Source of the DNA: Streptomyces sp. JJ66
Lineage (GTDB): Bacteria; Actinomycetota; Actinomycetes; Streptomycetales; Streptomycetaceae
Assembly: GCF_019303495.1 (NCBI RefSeq)
Contig: NZ_JAEVFI010000008.1
Location: 30,363 to 94,362, forward strand
Direction: 5' to 3'
Length of the DNA: 64,000 nt
The notes beneath the pieces are model-generated. The model did not search any database and was not told the DNA's origin. It saw nothing but the letters and a program-made list of their open reading frames with translations. Position numbers and translations under genes: made by a program. Positions 26,586-36,345 of this stretch are shown in pieces (the first letter of the stretch is position 1; every line of letters begins with the position of its first letter).

Positions 26586-28630
26586 GGGGCCTCCCTGCGG
26601 ACGAGGAGCGAACCGAAGGCGTCCATCTCGACGCCGTAACTGGGGGGTACGACGGTCGTGGCCGTCGGTTCGGTGATCACGGCCGGTCCGGCGAACGCGT
26701 GCCCTGCGCGCAGGTCCTCGCGCGCGACGACCACCGTCTCCCGTTCCGCGCCGCCGAAGACCACGCGGCGCCGCCGCGCCGGGAACTGGGGGCCGCCGGC
26801 CGGTTCCAGCGGCTTGGGGGCCGCGCGCCCCAGGTCGCCCAGCGCGGTCACCCGCAGCGTGGTGAACTCAACCGGCGCGCCCGGGTTGGCGTGCCCGTAC
26901 CGCTCGCGGTGCAGCGCGGCGAACCGCTCGGCGACGACATGCCGGAAGTCCGCGCGTGCCGGTTCGTCCGGGCTTTCCAGCGGCACCGTGAGGGTGTACT
27001 CCTGCGCGGCGTACCGGATGTCCAGCGCCGCCTCGGCCCGCCGGTCGGCGGGCGGCACGCCCTCGCTGTCCAGCGAGCGCAGCGCCTGCCCGGCCGCGCG
27101 GGTCAGGCGGGCTGCGAGCTCGGCGCCGTCCAGGTCGGCGTCCAGCCGGAAGTACGGCTCGGCGAAGTCGCGCCGGATCTGGGTCTGGAGCATGCCCCAC
27201 GCCGACAGGGCCCCGGGGAAGCGCGGCACGACGACCTCTTCGATGCCCAGCTCCCGGGCGAGGAAGACGCTGTGCATCGGCCCGGCGCCGCCGAACGCCA
27301 CCAGAGAGAAACGATTCGGCTCGATGCCCCGGGAGACGGTGATCGTGCGGATCGCCTGCGCCATCTTGGCGTTGGCTACGTCACACACACCCTCCGCCAT
27401 GGCTCGCGCCGACAGCCCGAGCCCTTCCCCGAGCGTTCCCAGCGCCGCGCGGGCCCGGTCGGCGTCCAGCGGGAGCCGTCCTCCGGCGAAGGCGTCGGCG
27501 TCCAGCCGGCCCAGCACCAGATTGGCGTCGGTGACCGTCGGCTCGGTGCCGCCCCGGCCGTAGCAGACCGGGCCGGGGTCCGCGCCCGCCGAGCGCGGCC
27601 CCACGCGCAGACCTCCGGCCCGCGCGTACGCCACCGAGCCGCCGCCCGCGCCGATCGTGTGGAGGTCCACCACGCTCATCAGCACCGGCAGGCCCTCCAG
27701 CCGGGCCTCGGCCGCCACGTCCGGCTCGCCGTCCACCACCAGCGAGACATCGAAGGACGTGCCGCCCATGTCCACGCAGATCAGGTTCGGCCGCCCCAGG
27801 GCCCGGGCCAGTGCCACCCCGCCCATCGTGCCGCCCACCGGTCCGGACAGCAGCGTCTGCAACGGCCGTCTGCGCGCCGTCTGCGCGGTGATGACGCCGC
27901 CGGAGGACTGCATCACGTGCAGCGGAGCCCGCGCCGTGGCCGGGCGCTCGGCCAGCGTGGCGGTCAGCCCGGTCAGGTAGCGTTGCACCACCGGACCGAT
28001 GTAGGCCTCCAGCACCGCCGAGGAGGTGCGCTCGTACTCGCGCCACTCGTTGGCCGCCTCGTGCGACAGGGAGATGGACACTTCCTCGCCCAGCTCCCGC
28101 ACCAGCAGCTCCCGGGTGCGCAGTTCGTGCGCGGGATTGGCGTGGCTGAACAGGTAACCCACCGCGACGGCGGTGAACCCCTCGGCGCGGAACCGCTCGG
28201 CGGCCTTGCGCACCGCGGCCTCGTCCAGCGGCTCGATCTCCGCCCCGCCGGCGTCCAGCCGCCCGCCCACCGCGACGATGTCCCGCAGCGGCACCAGCGG
28301 TTCGGGCTTGCGGTAATGCAGGTCGTACAGCCGCTCCCGCGGGCCGCGCGCGATGTGGTAGGTGTCGGCGGCAGCGGCACTGGCCAGCAACAGCACGCGG
28401 GCACCACGGCGTTGCAGCAGCGCGTTGAGCCCCTGCGTCGTGCCGTGCACCAGGAAGCCGACCTCGTCACCGGGGCCGACGACCGACTCCAGCGCCGCGA
28501 GCACGCCCCGCGTCAGGTCCCCGGGCGTGGTCGCCGCCTTGCCCGCGCGGTAATCGCCCGTCGCCTCGTCATAGGCCACGACATCGGTGAACGTACCCCC
28601 GATGTCCATCGCCACCCGTAAGTCCCGCAT
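26582..28630 (-). CDS. Hydantoinase/oxoprolinase family protein (HyuA), ATP-binding subunit
   Basis: 682 residues. The intact phosphate loop MDIGGTFTDVVAYD (residues 8-21) contrasts with the degenerate copy at 20774. HGTTQGLNALLQRRGARVLL, MQSSGGVITAQTARRRP and ICVDMGGTSFDVSLV, the second ATP-binding loop, are all present, as in N-methylhydantoinase alpha and 5-oxoprolinase. Cytosolic. The start follows GGGAGGAG. It forms an operon with hyuB. The substrate (hydantoin, thiohydantoin or oxoproline type) cannot be fixed from sequence; the DUF917 neighbour tilts toward a thiohydantoin or related ring. Confidence 0.93.
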   Translation of the reverse strand: MRDLRVAMDIGGTFTDVVAYDEATGDYRAGKAATTPGDLTRGVLAALESVVGPGDEVGFLVHGTTQGLNALLQRRGARVLLLASAAAADTYHIARGPRERLYDLHYRKPEPLVPLRDIVAVGGRLDAGGAEIEPLDEAAVRKAAERFRAEGFTAVAVGYLFSHANPAHELRTRELLVRELGEEVSISLSHEAANEWREYERTSSAVLEAYIGPVVQRYLTGLTATLAERPATARAPLHVMQSSGGVITAQTARRRPLQTLLSGPVGGTMGGVALARALGRPNLICVDMGGTSFDVSLVVDGEPDVAAEARLEGLPVLMSVVDLHTIGAGGGSVAYARAGGLRVGPRSAGADPGPVCYGRGGTEPTVTDANLVLGRLDADAFAGGRLPLDADRARAALGTLGEGLGLSARAMAEGVCDVANAKMAQAIRTITVSRGIEPNRFSLVAFGGAGPMHSVFLARELGIEEVVVPRFPGALSAWGMLQTQIRRDFAEPYFRLDADLDGAELAARLTRAAGQALRSLDSEGVPPADRRAEAALDIRYAAQEYTLTVPLESPDEPARADFRHVVAERFAALHRERYGHANPGAPVEFTTLRVTALGDLGRAAPKPLEPAGGPQFPARRRRVVFGGAERETVVVAREDLRAGHAFAGPAVITEPTATTVVPPSYGVEMDAFGSLLVRREAP

Positions 28631-28971
28631 GCCCGCTCCTCCCTCGGTGTGCTGGCGCCCAGGCTACGCGGGCACCGGCGGGCGGCGGGCCGCACACGGC
28701 CGGTTCCGGCCTTCCGGGCGCACCCGGCGGTGTCGGGTCCGGCGTCACCCGTGTGGCGTCGGCGCGCTCCGGTACCGGTCCGGGACGGCCCCCAGGCGTC
28801 CGCGCAGGGGGGCGGGCCCGCGCCGTGGGACCGGGTGGGCTGACCGGCGTCACACCCGGCCCACGCGCCCGGCGCCGCACGGATCACGCCGACGGCTCAC
28901 GGCGGGGGCCTCATCCGCACTACGCTTGACCCACCCACGGACCCGACTCGCATCAGCCGACGGAGCACGCC
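28631..28971. other. Divergent intergenic region, nothing specific recognised
   Basis: About 340 bases between hyuA and the ImmA-like gene, which diverge. Both promoters must lie here. No repeats, RNAs or strong promoter matches were identified. Confidence 0.35.
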
Positions 28972-29547
28972 ATGGATGCCGGAACCTCCCGCAGGCACGA
29001 ACGGCGGCGGGGACGTCACTTACGACAGCTGCGCCGGGACTGCGCGCGGACGCTCGACGCCCTGCGCATCGGCGGCGCCGACGACATCTTCGCCCTGTGC
29101 GCCGCCGTGGGCCAGCGGCGCGCCCGGCCGGTGCGCCTGGCGCCGGTCGATCTGCGAGCTACCGGCGTCTACGGCCTGTGGCTCGCCACCCACACCGAGG
29201 ACGTCGTGCTCTACGAAGCCCGCACCAGCCGCCTGCACCAGGAGCACATCGTCGCCCACGAACTCGCCCACATCCTGTGCGACCACCACCGTGACGGCGG
29301 CTTAGAAGACGCCGCCGTCCGCCTGCTGTTCCCCCACCTCGACCCGGCCACCGTGCGGGGAATGCTGGGCCGCTGCGGCTACCTGGACGCCGAGGAGCAA
29401 GAGGCGGAACTGATGGCCTCACTGCTGCTGCCCCGCGTCCAGCGCCGGTCCGCCGAGGCGATGTGGGCACCGCCGCACGACGCCGCGCGCACCCTCGCCC
29501 GCATCGAGAGCGTCATCGGCCAGAACCCGGCGACGGACCGCTCCTGA
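28972..29547 (+). CDS. ImmA/IrrE-like zincin domain protein
   Basis: 191 residues. The zinc motif AHELAHILCDHH (HELAH at 96-100) is followed by a conserved EQEAELMASLLLPR block, as in ImmA/IrrE-type metallopeptidases that cleave repressors or act as toxin-like components. The N-terminal 40 residues are Arg-rich. No helix-turn-helix partner is encoded beside it. It ends 3 bases before the MAB_1171c-type membrane protein, so the two are co-transcribed, a pairing seen in other actinomycetes. Peptidase activity is inferred from the motif only. Confidence 0.78.
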   Translation: MDAGTSRRHERRRGRHLRQLRRDCARTLDALRIGGADDIFALCAAVGQRRARPVRLAPVDLRATGVYGLWLATHTEDVVLYEARTSRLHQEHIVAHELAHILCDHHRDGGLEDAAVRLLFPHLDPATVRGMLGRCGYLDAEEQEAELMASLLLPRVQRRSAEAMWAPPHDAARTLARIESVIGQNPATDRS

Positions 29548-29550
29548 GCC

Positions 29551-30762
29551 ATGGCCTACCAGATCCTCTCCTGGGCCAGTGCCCTCGTCGGCATCGTGGC
29601 CGTCCTGTACAAGCTGCCCGGCCTGCCGCGGCACCGTGGCGACGCCGCGTACGTAGCCCTGTGCCTGTACTTCCTGTGCTCCGGTCTCAGCTTCTTCGTG
29701 GAACTGGACCACCTGCGCGGCCACATCGCCGCGTTCCTGCACTACCCGAACATCACCACGTTCCTGTGCCAGGGACTCGTCGTCGTCCTCACCGGGGCCC
29801 AGCAGGTGGTGCTCGTGCACTGGGCGCACGAGCCCGGCACCGCCCGCCGCAAGGCGCGGCGGCGCGTGCTCGGGTACGGCGGTGCCCTGGGGGTGCTGGC
29901 GGTGCTGTTCTTCTTCGTTCACCCGCCCACCCGGCTGGGCAGTGCTGAGGTCACCGTGCTGCTGAACCTGGAGAACCCGGGATACGCCGGGTACTTCGCG
30001 TTCTACCTGGCTATCTGCGCGGTGGGGCAGGTCGAGGCGGTGCGGCTCTCGCTGCGGTACGCCCGGATCGCCAACCGCTCCTGGCTGCGGGCGGGCATGT
30101 GGGCGGTGGCCGCGGGCGCCACGCTCATCCTCCTCTACTGCCTGACCCGCTATCTGCAGGTCGTCGCGCTCCACACGGGGCTGCCGGAACCGTGGCCCGA
30201 CCTGTACTGGATCGCCGGGAGCATCGGCTCCATCCTCCAGGTGGTCGGCTGGACGGTGCCGTCGTGGGGGCCGCGCCTGTCGCAGGCCGCACGCTGGCTG
30301 GCCGACTACCGCGCCTACCGGCGGCTGCGTCCGCTGTGGCTGGCCCTGTACGAGGCCATCCCCGCTATCGCCCTGGACGCCCCGCCGTCCGGCCCGCTGG
30401 GCGTGGTGCCGCCGCGTGAACTGGAGTACCGGCTCTACCGCCGCGTCATCGAGATCCGCGACGGCCAGCTCGCGCTGCGCCCGTACCTGGACCCGGACCG
30501 GGTCCGTGCCGACGCCGAGCGCCTCGGCCTGCCCGAGGACACCGCGCCCACCGTCCGCGAGGCGCTGCTGCTGCGCAGCGCCCTGCGGGCCCGGGCTGCC
30601 GGGGCCCGCGCGCCCGGTGGCGCGGTCGAGCCGGTGACCCACGCACCGGACGGTGATATCAGCGAGGAGGTCGCGTGGTTGACACAGGTGGCGCGGCATT
30701 TCAAGCTCTTGGACGCCGGTCCCGCTCCAGCGGACCGGGCCCGCGTCCCGGCCGACTCCTGA
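29551..30762 (+). CDS. MAB_1171c-type (DUF6545-like) multi-pass membrane protein
   Basis: 403 residues. Seven or so hydrophobic segments fill residues 1-245 (for example ILSWASALVGIVAVLY and VLGVLAVLFFFV region), followed by a cytosolic C-terminal third containing YRRLRPLWLALYEAIPAIAL and LEYRLYRRVIEIRDGQLAL, which marks this family. It is described as a putative transporter but has no known substrate; the soluble tail suggests signalling. It follows the ImmA-like gene by 3 bases. A 9-bp hairpin begins at its stop codon. Confidence 0.78.
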   Translation: MAYQILSWASALVGIVAVLYKLPGLPRHRGDAAYVALCLYFLCSGLSFFVELDHLRGHIAAFLHYPNITTFLCQGLVVVLTGAQQVVLVHWAHEPGTARRKARRRVLGYGGALGVLAVLFFFVHPPTRLGSAEVTVLLNLENPGYAGYFAFYLAICAVGQVEAVRLSLRYARIANRSWLRAGMWAVAAGATLILLYCLTRYLQVVALHTGLPEPWPDLYWIAGSIGSILQVVGWTVPSWGPRLSQAARWLADYRAYRRLRPLWLALYEAIPAIALDAPPSGPLGVVPPRELEYRLYRRVIEIRDGQLALRPYLDPDRVRADAERLGLPEDTAPTVREALLLRSALRARAAGARAPGGAVEPVTHAPDGDISEEVAWLTQVARHFKLLDAGPAPADRARVPADS

Positions 30763-30788
30763 CGCGGACGGCCGTGGCGGTCCGCGTC
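30761..30788 (+). terminator. Hairpin after the MAB_1171c-type gene
   Basis: A perfect 9-bp stem (GACGCGGAC / GTCCGCGTC) with a 10-base loop starts at the stop codon. The next gene begins 85 bases later on the same strand, so it may be a partial terminator or an attenuating element. Confidence 0.5.
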
Positions 30789-30873
30789 AGTCCGCGACCG
30801 CCCGGGCCAGCCCCGTGCCAGCCCGCGACACCGCGTGCCCGCCCGTGCCCGTTCGCGAGAGAGGAGACCGCCC

Positions 30874-31815
30874 ATGACCCCCGCCGCGCGTGAACTCGCC
30901 TACGCCTGCCGGGTGCGTCAGGCGACGCGCGGCGTGCTCGTGCTGGAGGCCCGCGCGGGCGCGGTCACCGCCGCCCCGGTCGCGGCGCGTCTCGCCCCGC
31001 GGTTCCTGTGCGACCCGCGCCGCCCGGCGGACGGCGGTCTGCGCCCCGGCAGCGAGGCGGGAGCCGCCCTCGCCGAGCTGACGCAGGTGGCGGGCTGGCT
31101 GCTGTTCGACGCCGAACAGCAGCGCGCGGCGCACCGTTTCAGCACGCTCGCCCTGACCCTCGCCCGGGCCAGCGGCGACCGCGCCAGCGAGCGCCTGGTC
31201 CTCGCCACCCTGGCCATGCAGGCCGCCCACCTTGGCCGGCCCGGGGCCGCACTCCGGCTCTCCGGCACGGCGCTGACCGCCCCCCGCCTGACGCCCCGGG
31301 TCGCCGCCGTCTTCCGGCTGCGCCAGGCCCAGGCCCACGCCCTCGGCGGACGGCGCGCCGCCGCGTTGCGGGCGGTGCGGCACGCCCACAGCCTGGTCCT
31401 GGACGGCCCCGCCGACCGCGACCCCGCCTGGGTGTGGTGGGTGGACGAGGTGGAGACCGCCGGCCACCTCGGCCTCACCTACGCCGCGCTCGGCGCCTGG
31501 CACCGGGCGGTGGACCAGCTCACCGCCGTCACCGGAGCGGGCGGCTTCCGCGCGCTGTTCGACGCCGAGCTGCTGGCCGCCCAGCTGCGGTGCGGGGCCT
31601 GGCGGGACGCGGCCGCCCTCGCCGCCGACCTCGCGGCACGCGCCGACCGCCTCCAGTCGGCCCGGGCGACGCGCGTGCTGCATCGCGCGCTGCGCCCCCT
31701 GCTCACCGCCCCGCCCACCGGGCCCACCCCGCCAGCCGCCGTGCGGGAGGCGGCGCACTGGCTCGACGCACACCTGCGCGTCCCGCACGACGGTACGACC
31801 GGGAGGAGCAGCTGA
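30874..31815 (+). CDS. TPR-like repeat protein lacking a helix-turn-helix
   Basis: 313 residues from the ATG at 30874, preceded by GAGAGGAG. The body is Ala/Leu-rich helical repeats with a TPR-like look (AHRFSTLALTLARASGDRAS, ALRLSGTALTAPRLTPRVAA), resembling the C-terminal sensor half of Streptomyces XRE-TPR regulators. No DNA-binding domain is encoded at its start, where a short segment (ARELAYACRVRQATRGVLVL) replaces it. It is probably a protein-protein interaction module working with the zincin and membrane protein upstream. It precedes the DUF3574 gene by 2 bases. Confidence 0.6.
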   Translation: MTPAARELAYACRVRQATRGVLVLEARAGAVTAAPVAARLAPRFLCDPRRPADGGLRPGSEAGAALAELTQVAGWLLFDAEQQRAAHRFSTLALTLARASGDRASERLVLATLAMQAAHLGRPGAALRLSGTALTAPRLTPRVAAVFRLRQAQAHALGGRRAAALRAVRHAHSLVLDGPADRDPAWVWWVDEVETAGHLGLTYAALGAWHRAVDQLTAVTGAGGFRALFDAELLAAQLRCGAWRDAAALAADLAARADRLQSARATRVLHRALRPLLTAPPTGPTPPAAVREAAHWLDAHLRVPHDGTTGRSS

Positions 31816-31817
31816 CC

Positions 31818-32312
31818 GTGTCCCACGTCTCCAGCACCCCGAGCAGGAACCTCACCTGGGTCGCCCTGCTGGTCATCAGCCTCCTGGCCCTGGGCGCCGC
31901 GCTCGCCGCCCTGGGCACCAGCGCCTGGGGTGGTCCGGCGGCGCCCGCCGCCGATCCGGCGGCCGCGCGGTCCGCGCACGATGAGCGGTATGTGGAGACG
32001 CGGCTGCTGTTCGGCACCGGCCGCCATAACGGCGAACCGCCCGTCACCGAGCAGCAGTTCCGCGCCTTCGTCGATTCCGAGGTCACTCCGCGCTTCCCCG
32101 CCGGGCTCACGCTCCAGGAGGGCTACGGCCAGTGGCGGGACAAGGACGGCGACATCAACGGCGAGCGTTCCTACGAACTGACCCTGCTCTATCCGGCCGA
32201 CAGCGCCGAGAAGAGCAGCGCGGCCATCGAGAAGATCCGCGAGCTGTACACGGACCGCTGGGGCCTGGAGTCGGTGGGCCGCGTCGACGAACCGGTCACC
32301 GTCTCGTGGTAA
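31818..32312 (+). CDS. DUF3574 domain protein, membrane-anchored or secreted
   Basis: 164 residues. One hydrophobic segment (WVALLVISLLALGAALAALG) near residues 14-33 acts as signal peptide or anchor; there is no lipobox Cys. The exported part (YVETRLLFGTGRHNGEPPVT, then SYELTLLYPADSAEKSSAAI) matches DUF3574. The GTG at 31818 follows GGGAGGAG. It is the last gene of the four-gene run from 28972, and a hairpin terminator follows. Function unknown. Confidence 0.8.
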   Translation: MSHVSSTPSRNLTWVALLVISLLALGAALAALGTSAWGGPAAPAADPAAARSAHDERYVETRLLFGTGRHNGEPPVTEQQFRAFVDSEVTPRFPAGLTLQEGYGQWRDKDGDINGERSYELTLLYPADSAEKSSAAIEKIRELYTDRWGLESVGRVDEPVTVSW

Positions 32313-32317
32313 GCTCC

Positions 32318-32340
32318 GGCGCGGGCCCCGCACCCGCGCC
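32318..32340. terminator. Hairpin terminator between DUF3574 and the SDR gene
   Basis: An 8-bp perfect stem (GGCGCGGG / CCCGCGCC) with a 7-base loop begins 6 bases after the DUF3574 stop; the SDR gene converges from the other side. Confidence 0.6.
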
Positions 32341-32402
32341 GCGGGTGCCAGGCGCGGGTACAGGTGCTCTTCCCCGGCGACGGAGTGGCGCACCAGCCTC
32401 GC

Positions 32403-33371
32403 CTACTTGCGGCGGGCGGCCGCCGCCACGCAGGCCAGCGCGGCGCCTGCCAGGGCGGCGCGGCGCAACGCGGTGCGGCGGCGGCCGCCCCAGCCGCCGT
32501 GGACCTCGCCCGCACCCGGCGCCGGGGTGTAGAGGTTGCCGTGGCTGGGAGCCGCGGTGTGCTTGCGCGAGAGGTGCCGCCTGGCGAACTGGCGCGCCAT
32601 CAGCCGCTCGGTGCGCCCGGGAGCGCAGCGGGCGTCGCGCACCAGGGAACGCCCCGCCGGACCGACCACGACCTCGCGCCGCGGCCGCTGGGCGAGGCCG
32701 ACGATCGCCTTGGCCACCCGCTCGGGGCTATAGACCGGGGGCATGGCCCGCACCCGGTGCCCGGTGTAGTTGGCGCCCTGCTGGAACAGCGGGGTGTCGA
32801 TGGTCGCGGGCAAGACCGTGCACACGTGCACGGTCTTCTCGCCCGCCAGCCGCAACTCCTGCCGCAGGCTGCCGCCCAGCGACCGGACGGCGGTCTTGGA
32901 CATGCCATAGGCATGGGTATAGGGCTGGCTGACCTGGCCCACGACGGAGGAGACGTTGACCAGCGTGCCGTGGCCCTGCTCGCGCATCGCCCGCAGCGCC
33001 GAGCGCGCACCGTGCACGGTGCCCAGCACGTTGACGTCCAGGACGGTGCGCAGGTCCCGCAGCGGCACCTCCTGGAACGGCCCGAAGACGGTGACGGCCG
33101 CCGAGTTGACCCACACGTCGATCCGGCCGAACTCCTCCAGCGCGCGGTGCGCCAGCCAGGCCACCTCCTGATTGTCGGTGACGTCGGTGGGCACGACCAG
33201 CGTCCGCGCGCCACGGTACCGCTCGCACTCCCCGGCTGCCGCCCGCAGGGCGTGTTCCCGCCGGGCCGCCAGCACGACCGTGCAGCCCTCCTTCGCGAAC
33301 GCCTTCGCCGTCGCCCGGCCGATGCCGCTGGACGCTCCAGTCACCACGACCACGGAGTTGCGCAAACCCAT
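32403..33371 (-). CDS. Short-chain dehydrogenase/reductase (SDR)
   Basis: 322 residues. The cofactor motif TGASSGIG is at residues 11-18. The catalytic set is Ser141/142 with Tyr155 and Lys159 (YGMSK). The C-terminal 70 residues extend beyond the usual SDR and end in a hydrophobic stretch plus basic residues (ALAGAALACVAAAARRK), perhaps a membrane-associating tail. The ATG follows GGAGGT. A possible sigma-B-type promoter lies about 60-90 bases upstream in the palindromic region. The substrate is not identifiable. Confidence 0.9.
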   Translation of the reverse strand: MGLRNSVVVVTGASSGIGRATAKAFAKEGCTVVLAARREHALRAAAGECERYRGARTLVVPTDVTDNQEVAWLAHRALEEFGRIDVWVNSAAVTVFGPFQEVPLRDLRTVLDVNVLGTVHGARSALRAMREQGHGTLVNVSSVVGQVSQPYTHAYGMSKTAVRSLGGSLRQELRLAGEKTVHVCTVLPATIDTPLFQQGANYTGHRVRAMPPVYSPERVAKAIVGLAQRPRREVVVGPAGRSLVRDARCAPGRTERLMARQFARRHLSRKHTAAPSHGNLYTPAPGAGEVHGGWGGRRRTALRRAALAGAALACVAAAARRK

Positions 33372-33423
33372 GCTCTGACCTCCTTGTACCGCACGGTGAG
33401 CGGGACGCGGCCCGCGCCGCCCG

Positions 33424-33447
33424 GCCCGGCCGGGTACCCGGCCGGGC
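33424..33447. repeat. Perfect 24-base palindrome
   Basis: Twelve-base arms centred between 33435 and 33436, with core CCGGGTACCCGG. On the minus strand the GGGTAC it contains, with GCTT 15 bases upstream (33455-33458), fits a loose sigma-B promoter for the SDR gene. It could equally be an operator or an RNA hairpin. Confidence 0.5.
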
Positions 33448-33469
33448 GCCGGTCAAGCCCGGTTTCGGA

Positions 33470-33497
33470 CGGGAGAAACCAGCGGGTTTCTCTTCCC
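33470..33497. repeat. Hairpin-forming inverted repeat
   Basis: GAGAAACC (33473-33480), 4-base loop, GGTTTCTC (33485-33492). The stem extends by CGG/CCG outside a 2-base bulge. It stands between divergent starts, so it is not an ordinary terminator of either gene. Confidence 0.45.
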
Positions 33498-33874
33498 GCC
33501 GCCTGCTGGCTCCTCGGACCGGCGACGCCCATCCGCTCCGCGACCGGCCCCGAGGGGCGCACGGAGAGCGGGCCTCGCGTGGGGTTCGGCAGTTTCGACA
33601 GGCGCCTTCGCCTCCCGGGCCTGGGCGCTGGCGCCGCACGGCCGCGACGTGCGGTGAGCGGCCGTCCCGCACCGCACCCCCCCGGACCGGGTCAGCGACG
33701 AAGACCGGCGCTCGGGAGGCACTGATCCGTGCCCGTACACCGCTGCCGGGGACGCGGCGCGGCGGGAGCGGCAAATCCGGGCCGCGCGGCCGGGTGAGTT
33801 TGTGCGCGGGCTGTTTCAGATGGGCACAGCCGGTCACTTGATGGGACGTTGCCGTATGACCTAGCGGAGGAACC

Positions 33875-36145
<2,271 letters not shown>

Positions 36146-36161
36146 CGCCGTGCGCCCCTGG

Positions 36162-36183
36162 TGGGGTGGCCCGGGCAACCCCA
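36162..36183 (+). terminator. Possible terminator of the catalase gene
   Basis: TGGGGT / ACCCCA with a 10-base loop, beginning 16 bases after the catalase stop. The short stem makes this tentative. Confidence 0.35.
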
Positions 36184-36202
36184 GCGTCCCGGCCAGGCTC
36201 TC

Positions 36203-36229
36203 ACCGGCGGCACCGGCGGCACCGGCGGC
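36203..36229. repeat. Three tandem copies of ACCGGCGGC
   Basis: A 9-base unit repeated three times without error in the gap between the converging catalase and BCCT genes. Probably a simple slippage repeat. Confidence 0.7.
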
Positions 36230-36345
36230 ACTCCGGCGCCCACTGACCGGGCCGGTGGACGCCGGCGTCCGCGTTCCCGCCGAGACGCCGTGCGGCGGGA
36301 GCGGGGCGGTGTCGTCGGTGGGCTCGCCCGTTACCGGCGGAGGTG

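Larger units (their letters stand above)
33372..33874. other. 500-base divergent region with two inverted repeats
   Basis: Separates the SDR gene from the catalase gene. It contains a 24-base perfect palindrome (33424-33447) and a separate hairpin (33470-33497). No convincing gene was found. The catalase promoter probably lies near 33780-33860 but shows no clear sigma-B match. Confidence 0.4.

Noticed and set aside
28972..29547. Toxin-antitoxin or phage-defence module built on the ImmA-like protein
   Set aside because: No antitoxin or repressor with a helix-turn-helix is adjacent, and no nuclease, integrase or abortive-infection domain is seen.
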